Part shown: positions 1 through 7,960 of the stretch, piece after piece
Position numbering within the stretch: the stretch's first letter is position 1
Layout of the letters: each line of letters starts with the position of its first letter
Assembly: GCF_014837035.1 (NCBI RefSeq)
Contig: NZ_JACSPS010000002.1
Location: 635,851-699,850 of the forward strand
Direction: 5' to 3'
Length of the DNA stretch: 64,000 nt
Origin: Kaistella pullorum
GTDB lineage: Bacteria > Bacteroidota > Bacteroidia > Flavobacteriales > Weeksellaceae
The notes under the pieces: model-generated
What the model saw: the letters and a program-made list of their open reading frames with translations, nothing else
Database searches by the model: none
Told to the model about the DNA's origin: nothing
Translations under genes and position numbers: made by a program

Positions 1-155
1 ATTTTAGTCAAACCCACCTGCAGGATTTTATCGCAATGGCCGACCATCTGTGCGCTGCTCATTCGTCCCCATTTTCGCGGCGAATGTTCATTGAGTTGGT
101 TTAACCTGCGTTTTAGTTCGGAGACATCTTCAGGATTGCTCAAACTTCTTCTCAT
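1..155 (-). CDS. DUF1569-like protein, 3' part cut off by window edge
   Basis: A reading frame starts at ATG 155 on the minus strand and runs off the left edge after 51 codons without a stop. The visible residues include SAQMVGHCDKIL, which resembles the N-terminal helix of DUF1569/DinB-superfamily proteins (helical bundles whose histidines bind a metal). The start overlaps the stop of the upstream DinB-like gene as ATGA, so the two are probably translationally coupled. The family call rests on one short motif, and the function is unknown. Confidence 0.6.
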   Translation of the reverse strand, partial: MRRSLSNPEDVSELKRRLNQLNEHSPRKWGRMSSAQMVGHCDKILQVGLTK

Positions 156-691
156 GTCCAGCCTTTCTCCTTCATTAGTGCCGATATCTGCGCAAAATGA
201 TGGTCACAGTGCCACGCATAAAATGCCAGAATCTCGCGCAGTGCCACATTTCTGTTCATTTCTGGATGGAAGAAAGTGCGGTCGAATTCACGGTTGGTCA
301 TCGATTTCATAAGGTGTGCCCATCGGCAGTGCAAACCTTCAAGCAGGGTTAATGCTGCTTTTATGGGTTCGTTCCGACTGTCCTGCAATTCGGCCCATTT
401 GGCTTCGTCATAGGTTTTTATTGTAGGATTATCCTCTGTCAGCGCCCATTTAAACCTACAAAAACTTTGCATGTGGCTGTCTGCAAGATGATTGATAAGC
501 TGCTTGACGGTCCAGCCGCCACTGCGGTATTGCGTATCAAGCATATCATCTGAAAAAGTTTTTAAAGTACATCTAAGTTTATCCGGAAACTTTCTGATGG
601 TATCAATGTGCCCTTCCAGTTCTGGGTCCGAAACCTTTTCGGGCGCGCTGTATCTTCCGAGCGGATATTTTTTATTTTCTAAAGGATCCAT
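152..691 (-). CDS. DinB/YfiT-family putative bacillithiol S-transferase or metal-dependent hydrolase
   Basis: 179 residues from the chosen start at 691. An upstream in-frame ATG at 742 would add 17 residues with no homology-like character (MFSHHSNC...). The protein looks like a four-helix DinB/YfiT fold. The likely metal triad is His69 (motif NHLADSH), His161 and His165 (motif HCDHH), with the conserved segment WTVKQLINHLADSH near residues 60-73. Family members transfer or hydrolyse low-molecular-weight thiol conjugates such as bacillithiol adducts; the substrate here is inferred only from the family. It is followed by a second DinB-superfamily gene with an ATGA overlap. Confidence 0.8.
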   Translation of the reverse strand: MDPLENKKYPLGRYSAPEKVSDPELEGHIDTIRKFPDKLRCTLKTFSDDMLDTQYRSGGWTVKQLINHLADSHMQSFCRFKWALTEDNPTIKTYDEAKWAELQDSRNEPIKAALTLLEGLHCRWAHLMKSMTNREFDRTFFHPEMNRNVALREILAFYAWHCDHHFAQISALMKEKGWT

Positions 692-813
692 GATTATGAG
701 TATTGTGGCCGTTTTGTCGCAATTTGAATGATGGCTGAACATTTGCCATTAAGCATTTGTAAATTTTAATTTCAAAAACAAAAGCTGTTCCAGCATAATA
801 AAAATATTAAAGT

Positions 814-1419
814 ATGAAAAAAGCACTGATCATCGTGGATGTACAAAACGATTTTTGCGAAGGTGGCGCATTGGCAGTTCCGGGCGCAAATGAAGTGATT
901 CCGTACATCAACCTGCTAATGGAAGAAAACGAATACGACCAGATTGTCCTGACACAAGACTTTCATCCCGCAAACCATAAAAGTTTTGCCTCAAATAATG
1001 GCCGAAAAGTTGGCGAAACCATCACGCTGAACGGAATTCCTCAGTTTATGTGGCCAGACCATTGTGTACAGGGCAGTTTCGGTGCCGAATTTCACAAAGA
1101 CCTCAACATCAGCAAAGCGACCCACGTCATTCAGAAGGGGAAAAACAGTGACGTAGACAGCTACAGTGGTTTTCAGGATAACAACCATTTCGTAAAAACC
1201 GGTCTTGATGATTATTTAAAGTATCATGATATCCAATTGGTCGAAGTTGTAGGGCTCGCCTTGGATTACTGTGTGAAATTTACCTGTCTTGATGCCGTTC
1301 AACTTGGATATATCACTTGTCTGCATTTTAACGGGACGCGCGCGGTGAACGTGAAACCAGAAAACGGGCGTGATGCGATCTATGAAATGCTGCAGAATTC
1401 GGTGACGGTTCTTGGCTAG
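814..1419 (+). CDS. pncA: Nicotinamidase
   Basis: 201 residues, the normal length of PncA. It hydrolyses nicotinamide to nicotinate and ammonia in cytoplasmic NAD salvage. The isochorismatase-like fold is recognised from IIVDVQNDF (catalytic Asp9), the metal-site motif QDFHPANH (Asp49, His51), WPDHC near residue 80 (His83), the lysine of VIQKGKN (Lys108) and nucleophile Cys153 in LALDYCVKFTC. All catalytic elements are present. The gene is monocistronic: it diverges from the DinB-like gene and ends at a strong hairpin shared with the converging receptor gene. Confidence 0.95.
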   Translation: MKKALIIVDVQNDFCEGGALAVPGANEVIPYINLLMEENEYDQIVLTQDFHPANHKSFASNNGRKVGETITLNGIPQFMWPDHCVQGSFGAEFHKDLNISKATHVIQKGKNSDVDSYSGFQDNNHFVKTGLDDYLKYHDIQLVEVVGLALDYCVKFTCLDAVQLGYITCLHFNGTRAVNVKPENGRDAIYEMLQNSVTVLG

Positions 1420-1422
1420 ATA

Positions 1423-1451
1423 AAAAACTCCGCTGAAATCGCGGAGTTTTT
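1423..1451. terminator. Bidirectional rho-independent terminator
   Basis: An 11-bp perfect stem (AAAAACTCCGC / GCGGAGTTTTT) with a 7-base loop sits between the convergent pncA and TonB-receptor stops. It has an A tract on one side and a T tract on the other, so it can work in both directions. Confidence 0.9.
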
Positions 1452-1456
1452 TATTT

Positions 1457-3844
1457 TTAAAATTCAAATATAAAACCGAAATACGGTAACGGTGTGGAGC
1501 GGTCTGCCGTTCCGGTTTCGAGCAGATAATACTGCTGGTCCGGTGATGCCTCAGGGTTTGCAATAATCCCGTTATTCTGGTTGTCACGCTGCAGATTTAC
1601 TACCGGCAAACCGCTCGGACTTGTAGATCCATACGCATTCACCACGTCAACATAGGCCGTAAGCTGCCATTTTTTGAAAATCCATTTCTTTTCGCCGCGA
1701 AGGTCAAGCTGATGTGACAGATTGCCGCGCGCTGAATTCAATAGTGCGAAATTCTGAACGGGTCCGTTCGCGATGTTCCAAATATTCACCAAAGCGCTGC
1801 GCTGCAGGTCATACGGCGTCTCCGGAAGCCCGGACTGAAGGCGGAAACGTGCGCCGACGTTCCAGTTGCGGCCAAAATATTTCCCGGTTGTCAGCGTAAG
1901 GATGTGACGTGAATCCCAGCTTGATGGCAGAAGGCTTCCGGCCGAATCTGAAAACTGAGAATAGCCGAAAGTATAGGCCATGATTCCGTAGAAGTCGCTC
2001 GCCGTACGCTTTTGGGCCAGGAATTCAATTCCATACGTCTCACCAAAACCACGCGAATCCAGCGGCTCACTACCCACGATTCCAAAATCACCGCCAACAT
2101 TGGCCAATGAGATCTGGTTCCGCAATGAGAACGGATAATTTTTGTATTTTTTGTAGTAGCCCTCGAGCGTTAGTCGCAGATTATTTGCTCCGTTGTATTC
2201 GAGACCGGCAACAAGATGTGAGTTTTTGATGTATTCTAGGGTATTTTTATTAAGAAATGCATCATTCAGGTTAAAGCCAAGTGCAGTATACGCTGGTAAC
2301 TGGTAATAGATGCCCGTATTAAAATTAAAAACCAATCTTTCTGCGAAACGGTAGCTTAGCGAAAGACGCGGCGAAAACTGCTCGAGCGGATTCTGTGTTT
2401 TATCTGAATAGTTGCTTGCATCCAAACGTACACCCGCAGACAACTGCAATCGGTTATCGAAAAATTTCCGGGCAGACTGCAGGTAAAAACCATACTGAAT
2501 CAAATCGAGATCAGATGTAACCACGTCGTAATTTACTGCGCTTTGCGTCACACCTTTAGCTATCGAATTATTATAATAGTTGGCAAAATTAATATTTGCT
2601 CCGCTGCTGAACTGATAATCGCTCAAAGTAAAGTTCCGGTCCACACGCAGTTTGTTCTCGCTTTCCTGCGACTTATAATCGAAAAGTAAATTTTCGGGCG
2701 TTTCAATATTACGATAGTATTTCGTTGCCCGGTTATCAAGCATATTGCGGCTCCACGTGAAGAGCCAGTTTCCGTTTTCAGCGAGGTGGCGGTAGCCTGC
2801 TCCTACCGTATAATTCCACTGTGGTGAAACCGGCAGGCGGTCTATTAAAGTCAAATTATTTAAAGTGGGTTCCGCTTCATCATTAAATTTAAAACTATCC
2901 TTAGCTCCAATTCCAAGTACATAAAATTCGTCACCGGACTCGAACTTTTTTGAAACTTTAAAGGTCGCATCATAATAACTTGGCAGGAACGGTAAACCGA
3001 TTGCTTTGAAAAGCAATTGGAGATTCGATTTCCGAACACTGAAAAGTCCGCTCCACGATTGGTCCTTTGACAGAGGTCCGTCTGCCATCAGCTGCATATC
3101 ATCCAGACCCAAAACCGCTTTATAACCCAACTTATCTTTACGCGCCTGTTTTAAATTAAATTCAAAAAGCGAAGACAGCACACCGTTTCTTGCCGCCGGG
3201 AAGGCTCCGCTGTAAAAATCGACATCTTTTATAAAATCAACAGTGATGATGCCGCGCGGTCCACCACTCGCGCCCTGTGTCTGGAAGTGATTGATTACCG
3301 GAACTTCGATTCCGTCGATGTAGAATTTGTTTTCAGCTGAACTTCCACCGCGAATGAAAAGGTCATTACGAAAGGTCGCCGTGCTGCCCACACCCGGAAA
3401 ACTTAAGATAGCTTTCGATACATCACGGTTCGAACCCGCGTTTTTCTGCACTTCCTCACTCGTTATATTCCTAAGTGACAGCGGGCTCTCCGCCGTTGTT
3501 TTATAAGTTTTCCGCACCAGCGTAACTTCCTGAATTTCGGCGGCCTCTTTTATTAAACCCACCGAAAATGTAAGGTTTTGATTTGGGACTACATTAATTT
3601 CATTCAGAAAACTCCTGGTGTAGCCCGGCGCACTGATTTCGAAGGTATATGTACCGGAAGATATTTCAGATACAACGATGTTTCCTGACGCGGACGGATA
3701 AATTTGGTCCTGCCCAACGATTTTGGCTTCTGCCGATAGCGGTTTCCGGCTGAATTCATCAAAAACATTGATGTTTATGCTTCCGACCTGCCCAAACAGT
3801 TGCGCTGAAAGAATTGTGAAAACGACGAGAAAGGTGTTTTTCAT
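1457..3844 (-). CDS. TonB-dependent outer-membrane receptor with carboxypeptidase-like N-terminal domain
   Basis: 795 residues. A signal peptide (about residues 1-19, ending LFGQ) precedes a carboxypeptidase-regulatory-like beta-sandwich (about 20-100), then a plug domain (about 115-235, including VSKAILSFPGVG, DLFIRGGSS and FYIDGIEVP), then a long beta-barrel ending in the typical C-terminal aromatic FEF. Such receptors import large or scarce nutrients using TonB energy. No SusD-like partner lies next to it, so the substrate cannot be inferred. The plug and barrel look intact. A TAAATTTG -7 element lies 20 bases upstream of the start. Confidence 0.9.
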   Translation of the reverse strand: MKNTFLVVFTILSAQLFGQVGSININVFDEFSRKPLSAEAKIVGQDQIYPSASGNIVVSEISSGTYTFEISAPGYTRSFLNEINVVPNQNLTFSVGLIKEAAEIQEVTLVRKTYKTTAESPLSLRNITSEEVQKNAGSNRDVSKAILSFPGVGSTATFRNDLFIRGGSSAENKFYIDGIEVPVINHFQTQGASGGPRGIITVDFIKDVDFYSGAFPAARNGVLSSLFEFNLKQARKDKLGYKAVLGLDDMQLMADGPLSKDQSWSGLFSVRKSNLQLLFKAIGLPFLPSYYDATFKVSKKFESGDEFYVLGIGAKDSFKFNDEAEPTLNNLTLIDRLPVSPQWNYTVGAGYRHLAENGNWLFTWSRNMLDNRATKYYRNIETPENLLFDYKSQESENKLRVDRNFTLSDYQFSSGANINFANYYNNSIAKGVTQSAVNYDVVTSDLDLIQYGFYLQSARKFFDNRLQLSAGVRLDASNYSDKTQNPLEQFSPRLSLSYRFAERLVFNFNTGIYYQLPAYTALGFNLNDAFLNKNTLEYIKNSHLVAGLEYNGANNLRLTLEGYYKKYKNYPFSLRNQISLANVGGDFGIVGSEPLDSRGFGETYGIEFLAQKRTASDFYGIMAYTFGYSQFSDSAGSLLPSSWDSRHILTLTTGKYFGRNWNVGARFRLQSGLPETPYDLQRSALVNIWNIANGPVQNFALLNSARGNLSHQLDLRGEKKWIFKKWQLTAYVDVVNAYGSTSPSGLPVVNLQRDNQNNGIIANPEASPDQQYYLLETGTADRSTPLPYFGFIFEF

Positions 3845-3864
3845 GATTTAAAATAAATAAGGTG

Positions 3865-3872
3865 CAAATTTA
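3865..3872 (-). promoter_or_regulatory. -7 promoter element for the TonB receptor
   Basis: TAAATTTG on the minus strand, 20 bases before the ATG, fits the Bacteroidota TAnnTTTG consensus. No clear -33 TTG is found at the right distance. Confidence 0.55.
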
Positions 3873-3876
3873 CGAT

Positions 3877-3901
3877 AAGCGCCCCTTTTTGAGGGACGCT
3901 T
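3877..3901 (-). terminator. Hairpin downstream of the fasciclin gene
   Basis: AAGCGCCCC and GGGACGCTT pair with one mismatch around a 7-base loop between the fasciclin and receptor genes. There is no real T tract on the minus-strand side, so it may be a weak terminator or simply a stable hairpin. Confidence 0.4.
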
Positions 3902-3925
3902 TCGTAACAATTAACTAAAAATAAA

Positions 3926-4879
3926 CTATGGCAAAAGTACCTTATCCAGCACATGTATGATACCGTTGGTGCACTGTACATCGGTAGCAATCACGTTTGA
4001 CACGCGGTTGTTCGCATCGGTAATTTTCACGCCACCGTTTGTGGTGATCTTAAATGTCCCACCCTGGAAGGTATTCACGGTCATGTTATTGGTAATGTCT
4101 GTTGAAGCGACATTCGCACCGGCTACTACGTGGTATTTCAACACGTTTTCAAGCGTTAGAGCAGGAATTGCGCCCAGTCCTGAAAGGCCAAGTTCGGAAA
4201 GCAACGATCCGAAAGCATTATTGGTAGGTGCAAAAACGGTAAACGGAGAATTTGAAGTTCCGCTTAGAATACTTACAAAATTCGGTTGGTCCGGTCTTGT
4301 CAGTGCAGTAACTAAAGTTGAAAAGTTAGGGTTCGCCGTCGCATGCGTGACGATAGTAGGTAAACCGATTACTTTGTCTACTTTGTGAATCACGCCGTTG
4401 CTTGCGCTGATGTCTGTCTTCACCACGTTAGACATCCCGTTAATCTTTACACCAGAAGCTGTGTTGATGTACATGCTCAGGTTTTTGGTTGCCGAGGCAC
4501 TGCCTTTTGCGAGCGTGGAAACATAACCGGTAGTAACCTCTGAGGCCATTACTTTGGTGGACAGTACGTGGTTCAGCAGAATTTCTTTCAATGCCGCAGT
4601 AGGCACATCGTTCAGACTTGCGTAACCGTTTTCAGCTAAAAATGCAGAGAATGCCGCGTTACCGGGCGCAAAAACCGTGAAAGAACCGGATGTGCTGAGG
4701 GTTGCGGCAAGACCAGCTTTGTCAATAGCGGCTTTAAGATTTGAGAAATCGGCGTCACGCGAGGCCAGTTCATAAATGGAGTTGCCCATTACCATTTCAT
4801 CATCGCGGTTTTCTTCGCAGGACATCGCGAGCATCCCAAAGAAAAGGAGCAGCGCGGAAAATTTGAATAAATTTTTCAT
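3926..4879 (-). CDS. Fasciclin (FAS1) repeat lipoprotein
   Basis: 317 residues. The signal peptide ends in a lipobox (LAMSC, Cys at about 21), so the protein is a lipoprotein of the cell envelope. Two FAS1 domains follow (about residues 35-175 and 180-317). Each has the TVFAP motif and a C-terminal NGVIHKVDKV or NGIIHVLDKV motif. FAS1 domains mediate adhesion or protein-protein contact at the cell surface in many bacteria; the ligand here is unknown. The gene lies alone between hutU and the receptor gene. Confidence 0.92.
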   Translation of the reverse strand: MKNLFKFSALLLFFGMLAMSCEENRDDEMVMGNSIYELASRDADFSNLKAAIDKAGLAATLSTSGSFTVFAPGNAAFSAFLAENGYASLNDVPTAALKEILLNHVLSTKVMASEVTTGYVSTLAKGSASATKNLSMYINTASGVKINGMSNVVKTDISASNGVIHKVDKVIGLPTIVTHATANPNFSTLVTALTRPDQPNFVSILSGTSNSPFTVFAPTNNAFGSLLSELGLSGLGAIPALTLENVLKYHVVAGANVASTDITNNMTVNTFQGGTFKITTNGGVKITDANNRVSNVIATDVQCTNGIIHVLDKVLLP

Positions 4880-5061
4880 AATAAACTATTTTTTTGTGGG
4901 GTTCATTAGACAAAAATCATGCTAAAAAAATAAGTTTAGTATAACATTTTACTATTTAAGTTATAGATGAATTTATATAACCGGTGATTGTGAAAACTTA
5001 AGGCTAATATTTAATAAGGAAAGCTTTTAAATGCATCTTTTATCTAAGTAGTCTAAAACAC

Positions 5062-5086
5062 TGAGGCCGGATAAATTCCGGCCTCA
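5062..5086 (-). terminator. Terminator hairpin after hutU
   Basis: A perfect 10-bp GC-rich stem (TGAGGCCGGA / TCCGGCCTCA) with a 5-base loop lies 26 bases beyond the hutU stop. The following T-rich run on the minus strand (TGTTTTAG) is short. Confidence 0.7.
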
Positions 5087-5112
5087 TTTACATTATCTCT
5101 TATCTAAAAGAA

Positions 5113-7098
5113 TTAGAACAAATTTTCATCCACAAAATTCGGTAATGTGACTTTCAGTTTTGGTTCTGCTTCCATCGCTCTTTTGATCGCAAAAACAGCG
5201 CCCTCATTCCGTGCCCAACTGCGACGCGAAATTCCGTTGTTTACATCCCAAAAAAGCATGGACTTCAGTCTTCGGTCAGCATCACCGCTGCCATCGAGCA
5301 GCATACCGAAGCCACCATTGATCACTTCGCCCCAGCCCACACCGCCGCCATTGTGAATTGAAACCCAGGTCGCACCACGGAAACTGTCGCCAATCACATT
5401 GTGAATCGCCATATCGGCGGTAAACCTGGAACCGTCATAAATATTGGAAGTTTCTCTGTACGGCGAATCTGTGCCCGAAACATCATGATGATCTCTGCCC
5501 AAAACAACCGGACCGATTTCTCCCGCCGCAATTGCTTTGTTGAAAGCTTCCGCAATTTTCATCCGTCCTTCGGCGTCAGCGTAAAGAATTCTCGCCTGTG
5601 AGCCAACAACCAAATTGTTCGCCTGAGCACCCTTTATCCACTGGATATTATCTTTCATCTGCTGCTGAATCTCTTCAGGAGAATTCTTGATCATTTCCTC
5701 CAAAACATTGCAGGCAATCTCGTCGGTTTTCTGTAAATCTTCAGATTTACCACTTGTGCAGACCCAGCGGAACGGCCCAAAACCATAATCGAAACACATA
5801 GGCCCCATAATATCCTGAACATAACTCGGATATTTAAATTCCCGGCCCAATGTGGGGTTTTCAGCCATTACATCAGCGCCGGCTCTGGATGCTTCGAGTA
5901 AAAAGGCGTTTCCGTAATCGAAGAAATAGGTTCCCTTCTCCGTATGTCTGTTGATAGCCGCAGCGTGTCTTCGCAATGTCTGCTGAACTTTTTCTTTAAA
6001 TAAATCCGGATCTTCTGCCATCATCTGATTTGATTCCTCAAATGACTGCCCCACCGGATAATAACCGCCCGCCCACGGATTGTGAAGCGAAGTCTGGTCT
6101 GAACCGATGTCGATCCTTAAATTTTCAGCAGCAAATTTTTCCCAAACATCAACGATATTTCCAAGATAGGCCAGTGAAACAATCTCCTTAGCGTCTTGCG
6201 CTTTTTTCACCCTTTCGACCAGTTCATCAAGGTTTTCGTGGATTTCGTTGACCCATTTTTGGTCGTGACGGATTTTTGTAATCTTTGGATTCACCTCTGC
6301 GATTACTGTGATGCAGCCCGCGATATTTCCGGCCTTGGGCTGCGCGCCCGACATCCCACCTAAGCCTGAAGTAACGAATAAGCCGCCTTTAGGTTGTCTT
6401 TTGATTTTCCTGAATGCATTGAGAACCGTAATCGTCGTACCGTGCACAATTCCCTGCGGACCGATGTACATGTATGATCCGGCAGTCATCTGTCCGTATT
6501 GCGTCACGCCAAGTGCATTGAATTTTTCCCAGTCGTCAGGTTTAGAATAATTCGGAATCATCATTCCGTTGGTAACCACTACTCTCGGCGCATCTTTGTG
6601 CGAAGGAAATAATCCCATCGGATGTCCGGAATACATGGTCAAAGTCTGTTCGTCGGTCATTTCCGACAGGTATTTCATCGTCAGTAAATATTGCGCCCAA
6701 TTAGAAAAAACAGCGCCATTACCACCATAAGTTATCAGTTCGTGCGGATGTTGCGCCACAGCATAATCCAGGTTATTCTGTATCATCAGCATGATGGCTT
6801 TCGCCTGCTCGGATTTTCCCGGATATTCTGAAATGGGCCGCGCTTTCATTTCATAATCCGGTCGGAAACGGTACATGTATATCCGGCCATATTTTTCAAG
6901 TTCCGCCCGGAATTCGGGCAAGAGTTCAGCGTGAAATTTAGGCTCAAAATACCGCAACGCGTTTTTCAGGGCGAGTTTCTTTTCTTCGCTGTTTAAAATT
7001 TCTTTACGTTTCGGCGCGTGATTAATTGAGGTATCGTAAGGTTTTGGCTGTGGAAGTTCGGCGGGAATACCCTGTGAGATTTGGTCCTGAAAAGTCAT
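5113..7098 (-). CDS. hutU: Urocanate hydratase
   Basis: 661 residues. It converts urocanate to imidazolone propionate, the second step of histidine degradation, using tightly bound NAD+. Recognised from HPHELITYGGNGAVF near the N-terminus, SGLGGMSGAQPKA (NAD-binding Rossmann region), GSDQTSLHNPW, the segment DIMGPMCFDYGFGPFRWVCTSG with the catalytic cysteine region, and GRDHHDVSG. It is slightly longer than the ~555-residue enterobacterial type, as in many Bacteroidota. No hutH, hutI or hutG gene is adjacent, so the pathway must be scattered. A good promoter (TTG-N19-TATTTTTG) lies 37 bases upstream of the start. Confidence 0.96.
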   Translation of the reverse strand: MTFQDQISQGIPAELPQPKPYDTSINHAPKRKEILNSEEKKLALKNALRYFEPKFHAELLPEFRAELEKYGRIYMYRFRPDYEMKARPISEYPGKSEQAKAIMLMIQNNLDYAVAQHPHELITYGGNGAVFSNWAQYLLTMKYLSEMTDEQTLTMYSGHPMGLFPSHKDAPRVVVTNGMMIPNYSKPDDWEKFNALGVTQYGQMTAGSYMYIGPQGIVHGTTITVLNAFRKIKRQPKGGLFVTSGLGGMSGAQPKAGNIAGCITVIAEVNPKITKIRHDQKWVNEIHENLDELVERVKKAQDAKEIVSLAYLGNIVDVWEKFAAENLRIDIGSDQTSLHNPWAGGYYPVGQSFEESNQMMAEDPDLFKEKVQQTLRRHAAAINRHTEKGTYFFDYGNAFLLEASRAGADVMAENPTLGREFKYPSYVQDIMGPMCFDYGFGPFRWVCTSGKSEDLQKTDEIACNVLEEMIKNSPEEIQQQMKDNIQWIKGAQANNLVVGSQARILYADAEGRMKIAEAFNKAIAAGEIGPVVLGRDHHDVSGTDSPYRETSNIYDGSRFTADMAIHNVIGDSFRGATWVSIHNGGGVGWGEVINGGFGMLLDGSGDADRRLKSMLFWDVNNGISRRSWARNEGAVFAIKRAMEAEPKLKVTLPNFVDENLF

Positions 7099-7135
7099 AG
7101 GCAGTCTTTTTACTTAAGCTTTTGATGTGCAGCTT

Positions 7136-7165
7136 CAAAAATAAGCATAAAAAAATCCCGCACAA
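7136..7165 (-). promoter_or_regulatory. hutU promoter
   Basis: On the minus strand a TTG (7165-7163) and TATTTTTG (7143-7136) are separated by 19 bases, within the normal 17-23 range. The TTG lies in the loop of the terminator of the upstream gene, so terminator and promoter overlap. Confidence 0.65.
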
Positions 7166-7172
7166 GGCGGGA
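7149..7172 (-). terminator. Rho-independent terminator of the small acidic gene
   Basis: The stem TCCCGC / GCGGGA with a 5-base loop is followed on the minus strand by a run of seven T residues, 22 bases beyond the stop at 7194. Confidence 0.85.
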
Positions 7173-7193
7173 AAGTCAATTCAGTTGGTAAAT

Positions 7194-7493
7194 CTATCCT
7201 AGTATATCGTCATTTTCAGATTCGTGATCGTCTGCATTGTCGCTCAGGCTGTAGAAATCGTTCTCTTCATCTTCAGGACCTACGCCATCCATCACTACGC
7301 CCTCTTCATCTTCCGGCAACGGAACGTCCAGAATATCACCGACATCGGTAACGGGTGTAGTTTCATCTAAAATCGGGTTGCCGTCACCATCGATCGGTAC
7401 GTGTTCTTCCTGATTAAATATATCATTCTCAGGACTGTAATCCATCTCGCGGAGCTTCTGATCCTGTTCGTTCTTATTATTTTCGGGTGCCAT
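7194..7493 (-). CDS. Highly acidic small protein, function unknown
   Basis: 99 residues, of which 33 are Asp or Glu against only three Lys/Arg, giving a strongly negative, probably disordered chain. There is no signal peptide, membrane segment or recognised domain. It contains GDGNPILDETTPVTDVGD and runs of D/E near the C-terminus (EDEENDF, SENDD). It lies 26 bases after another small polar protein on the same strand and has its own terminator, which supports a real transcription unit. I do not recognise a function. Confidence 0.7.
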   Translation of the reverse strand: MAPENNKNEQDQKLREMDYSPENDIFNQEEHVPIDGDGNPILDETTPVTDVGDILDVPLPEDEEGVVMDGVGPEDEENDFYSLSDNADDHESENDDILG

Positions 7494-7519
7494 AATTTTT
7501 ATTTTTTTAAGTTAAATTT

Positions 7520-7786
7520 TTACATCTCCTCGCCGAGTTGCTGGTTTTTGTTGTGCTGCCACGCGTCATCGTACGCTTTCTTTTGGTTCTCCCAGGCTTC
7601 GGGCGGCACAGCATTTTCTGCGTTCTTTACAAAATTTTCCTGCGTAAGTTCCGGGTTTCGGACATCTTTGATGCGTATTTCCGAATTTTCAACTGCCTGT
7701 TGCTGTTCGTTCTTTGCTTCGTTATCATTCAGATTTTTATCTACATTGGCAAAATCCTGTGATTTTTTGAAATTATTATTGTCCAT
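7520..7786 (-). CDS. Small Asn/Gln/Lys-rich protein, function unknown
   Basis: 88 residues from the start at 7786; an in-frame ATG at 7840 would add 18 residues. Composition is dominated by N, K, E and Q, with no hydrophobic core pattern, signal peptide or membrane helix, so it is probably largely unstructured. The motif PPEAWENQKKAYDDAWQ is the most protein-like part. It probably forms an operon with the acidic protein that follows 26 bases later. I do not recognise a function. Confidence 0.6.
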   Translation of the reverse strand: MDNNNFKKSQDFANVDKNLNDNEAKNEQQQAVENSEIRIKDVRNPELTQENFVKNAENAVPPEAWENQKKAYDDAWQHNKNQQLGEEM

Positions 7787-7938
7787 TTTATTGAGGTTTT
7801 GTGATTTAATGCCATTAATCCAAATTGCATTCCTAAACATGGAAATCCTTTAAATTAATTAGAGATCGCCCACATTTTTTACGTCGCTAGATAACCATAA
7901 AAACTAAGTCTTGACTGAAATTGTTTGATTTTATTTTT

Positions 7939-7946
7939 TAAATTTG
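7939..7946 (+). promoter_or_regulatory. -7 promoter element for ftsK
   Basis: TAAATTTG, 14 bases before the ftsK ATG at 7961. It overlaps the N-terminal codons of a longer in-frame ORF from 7925, which argues for the 7961 start. The nearest TTG motifs have spacings of 15 and 25 bases, neither ideal. Confidence 0.6.
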
Positions 7947-7960
7947 CCCACACTGTTACT

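Noticed and set aside
5113-7098. A histidine-utilisation operon around hutU
   Set aside because: hutU is flanked by a fasciclin gene and small unknown proteins, with terminators on both sides. No hutH, hutI or hutG gene is seen in the window.
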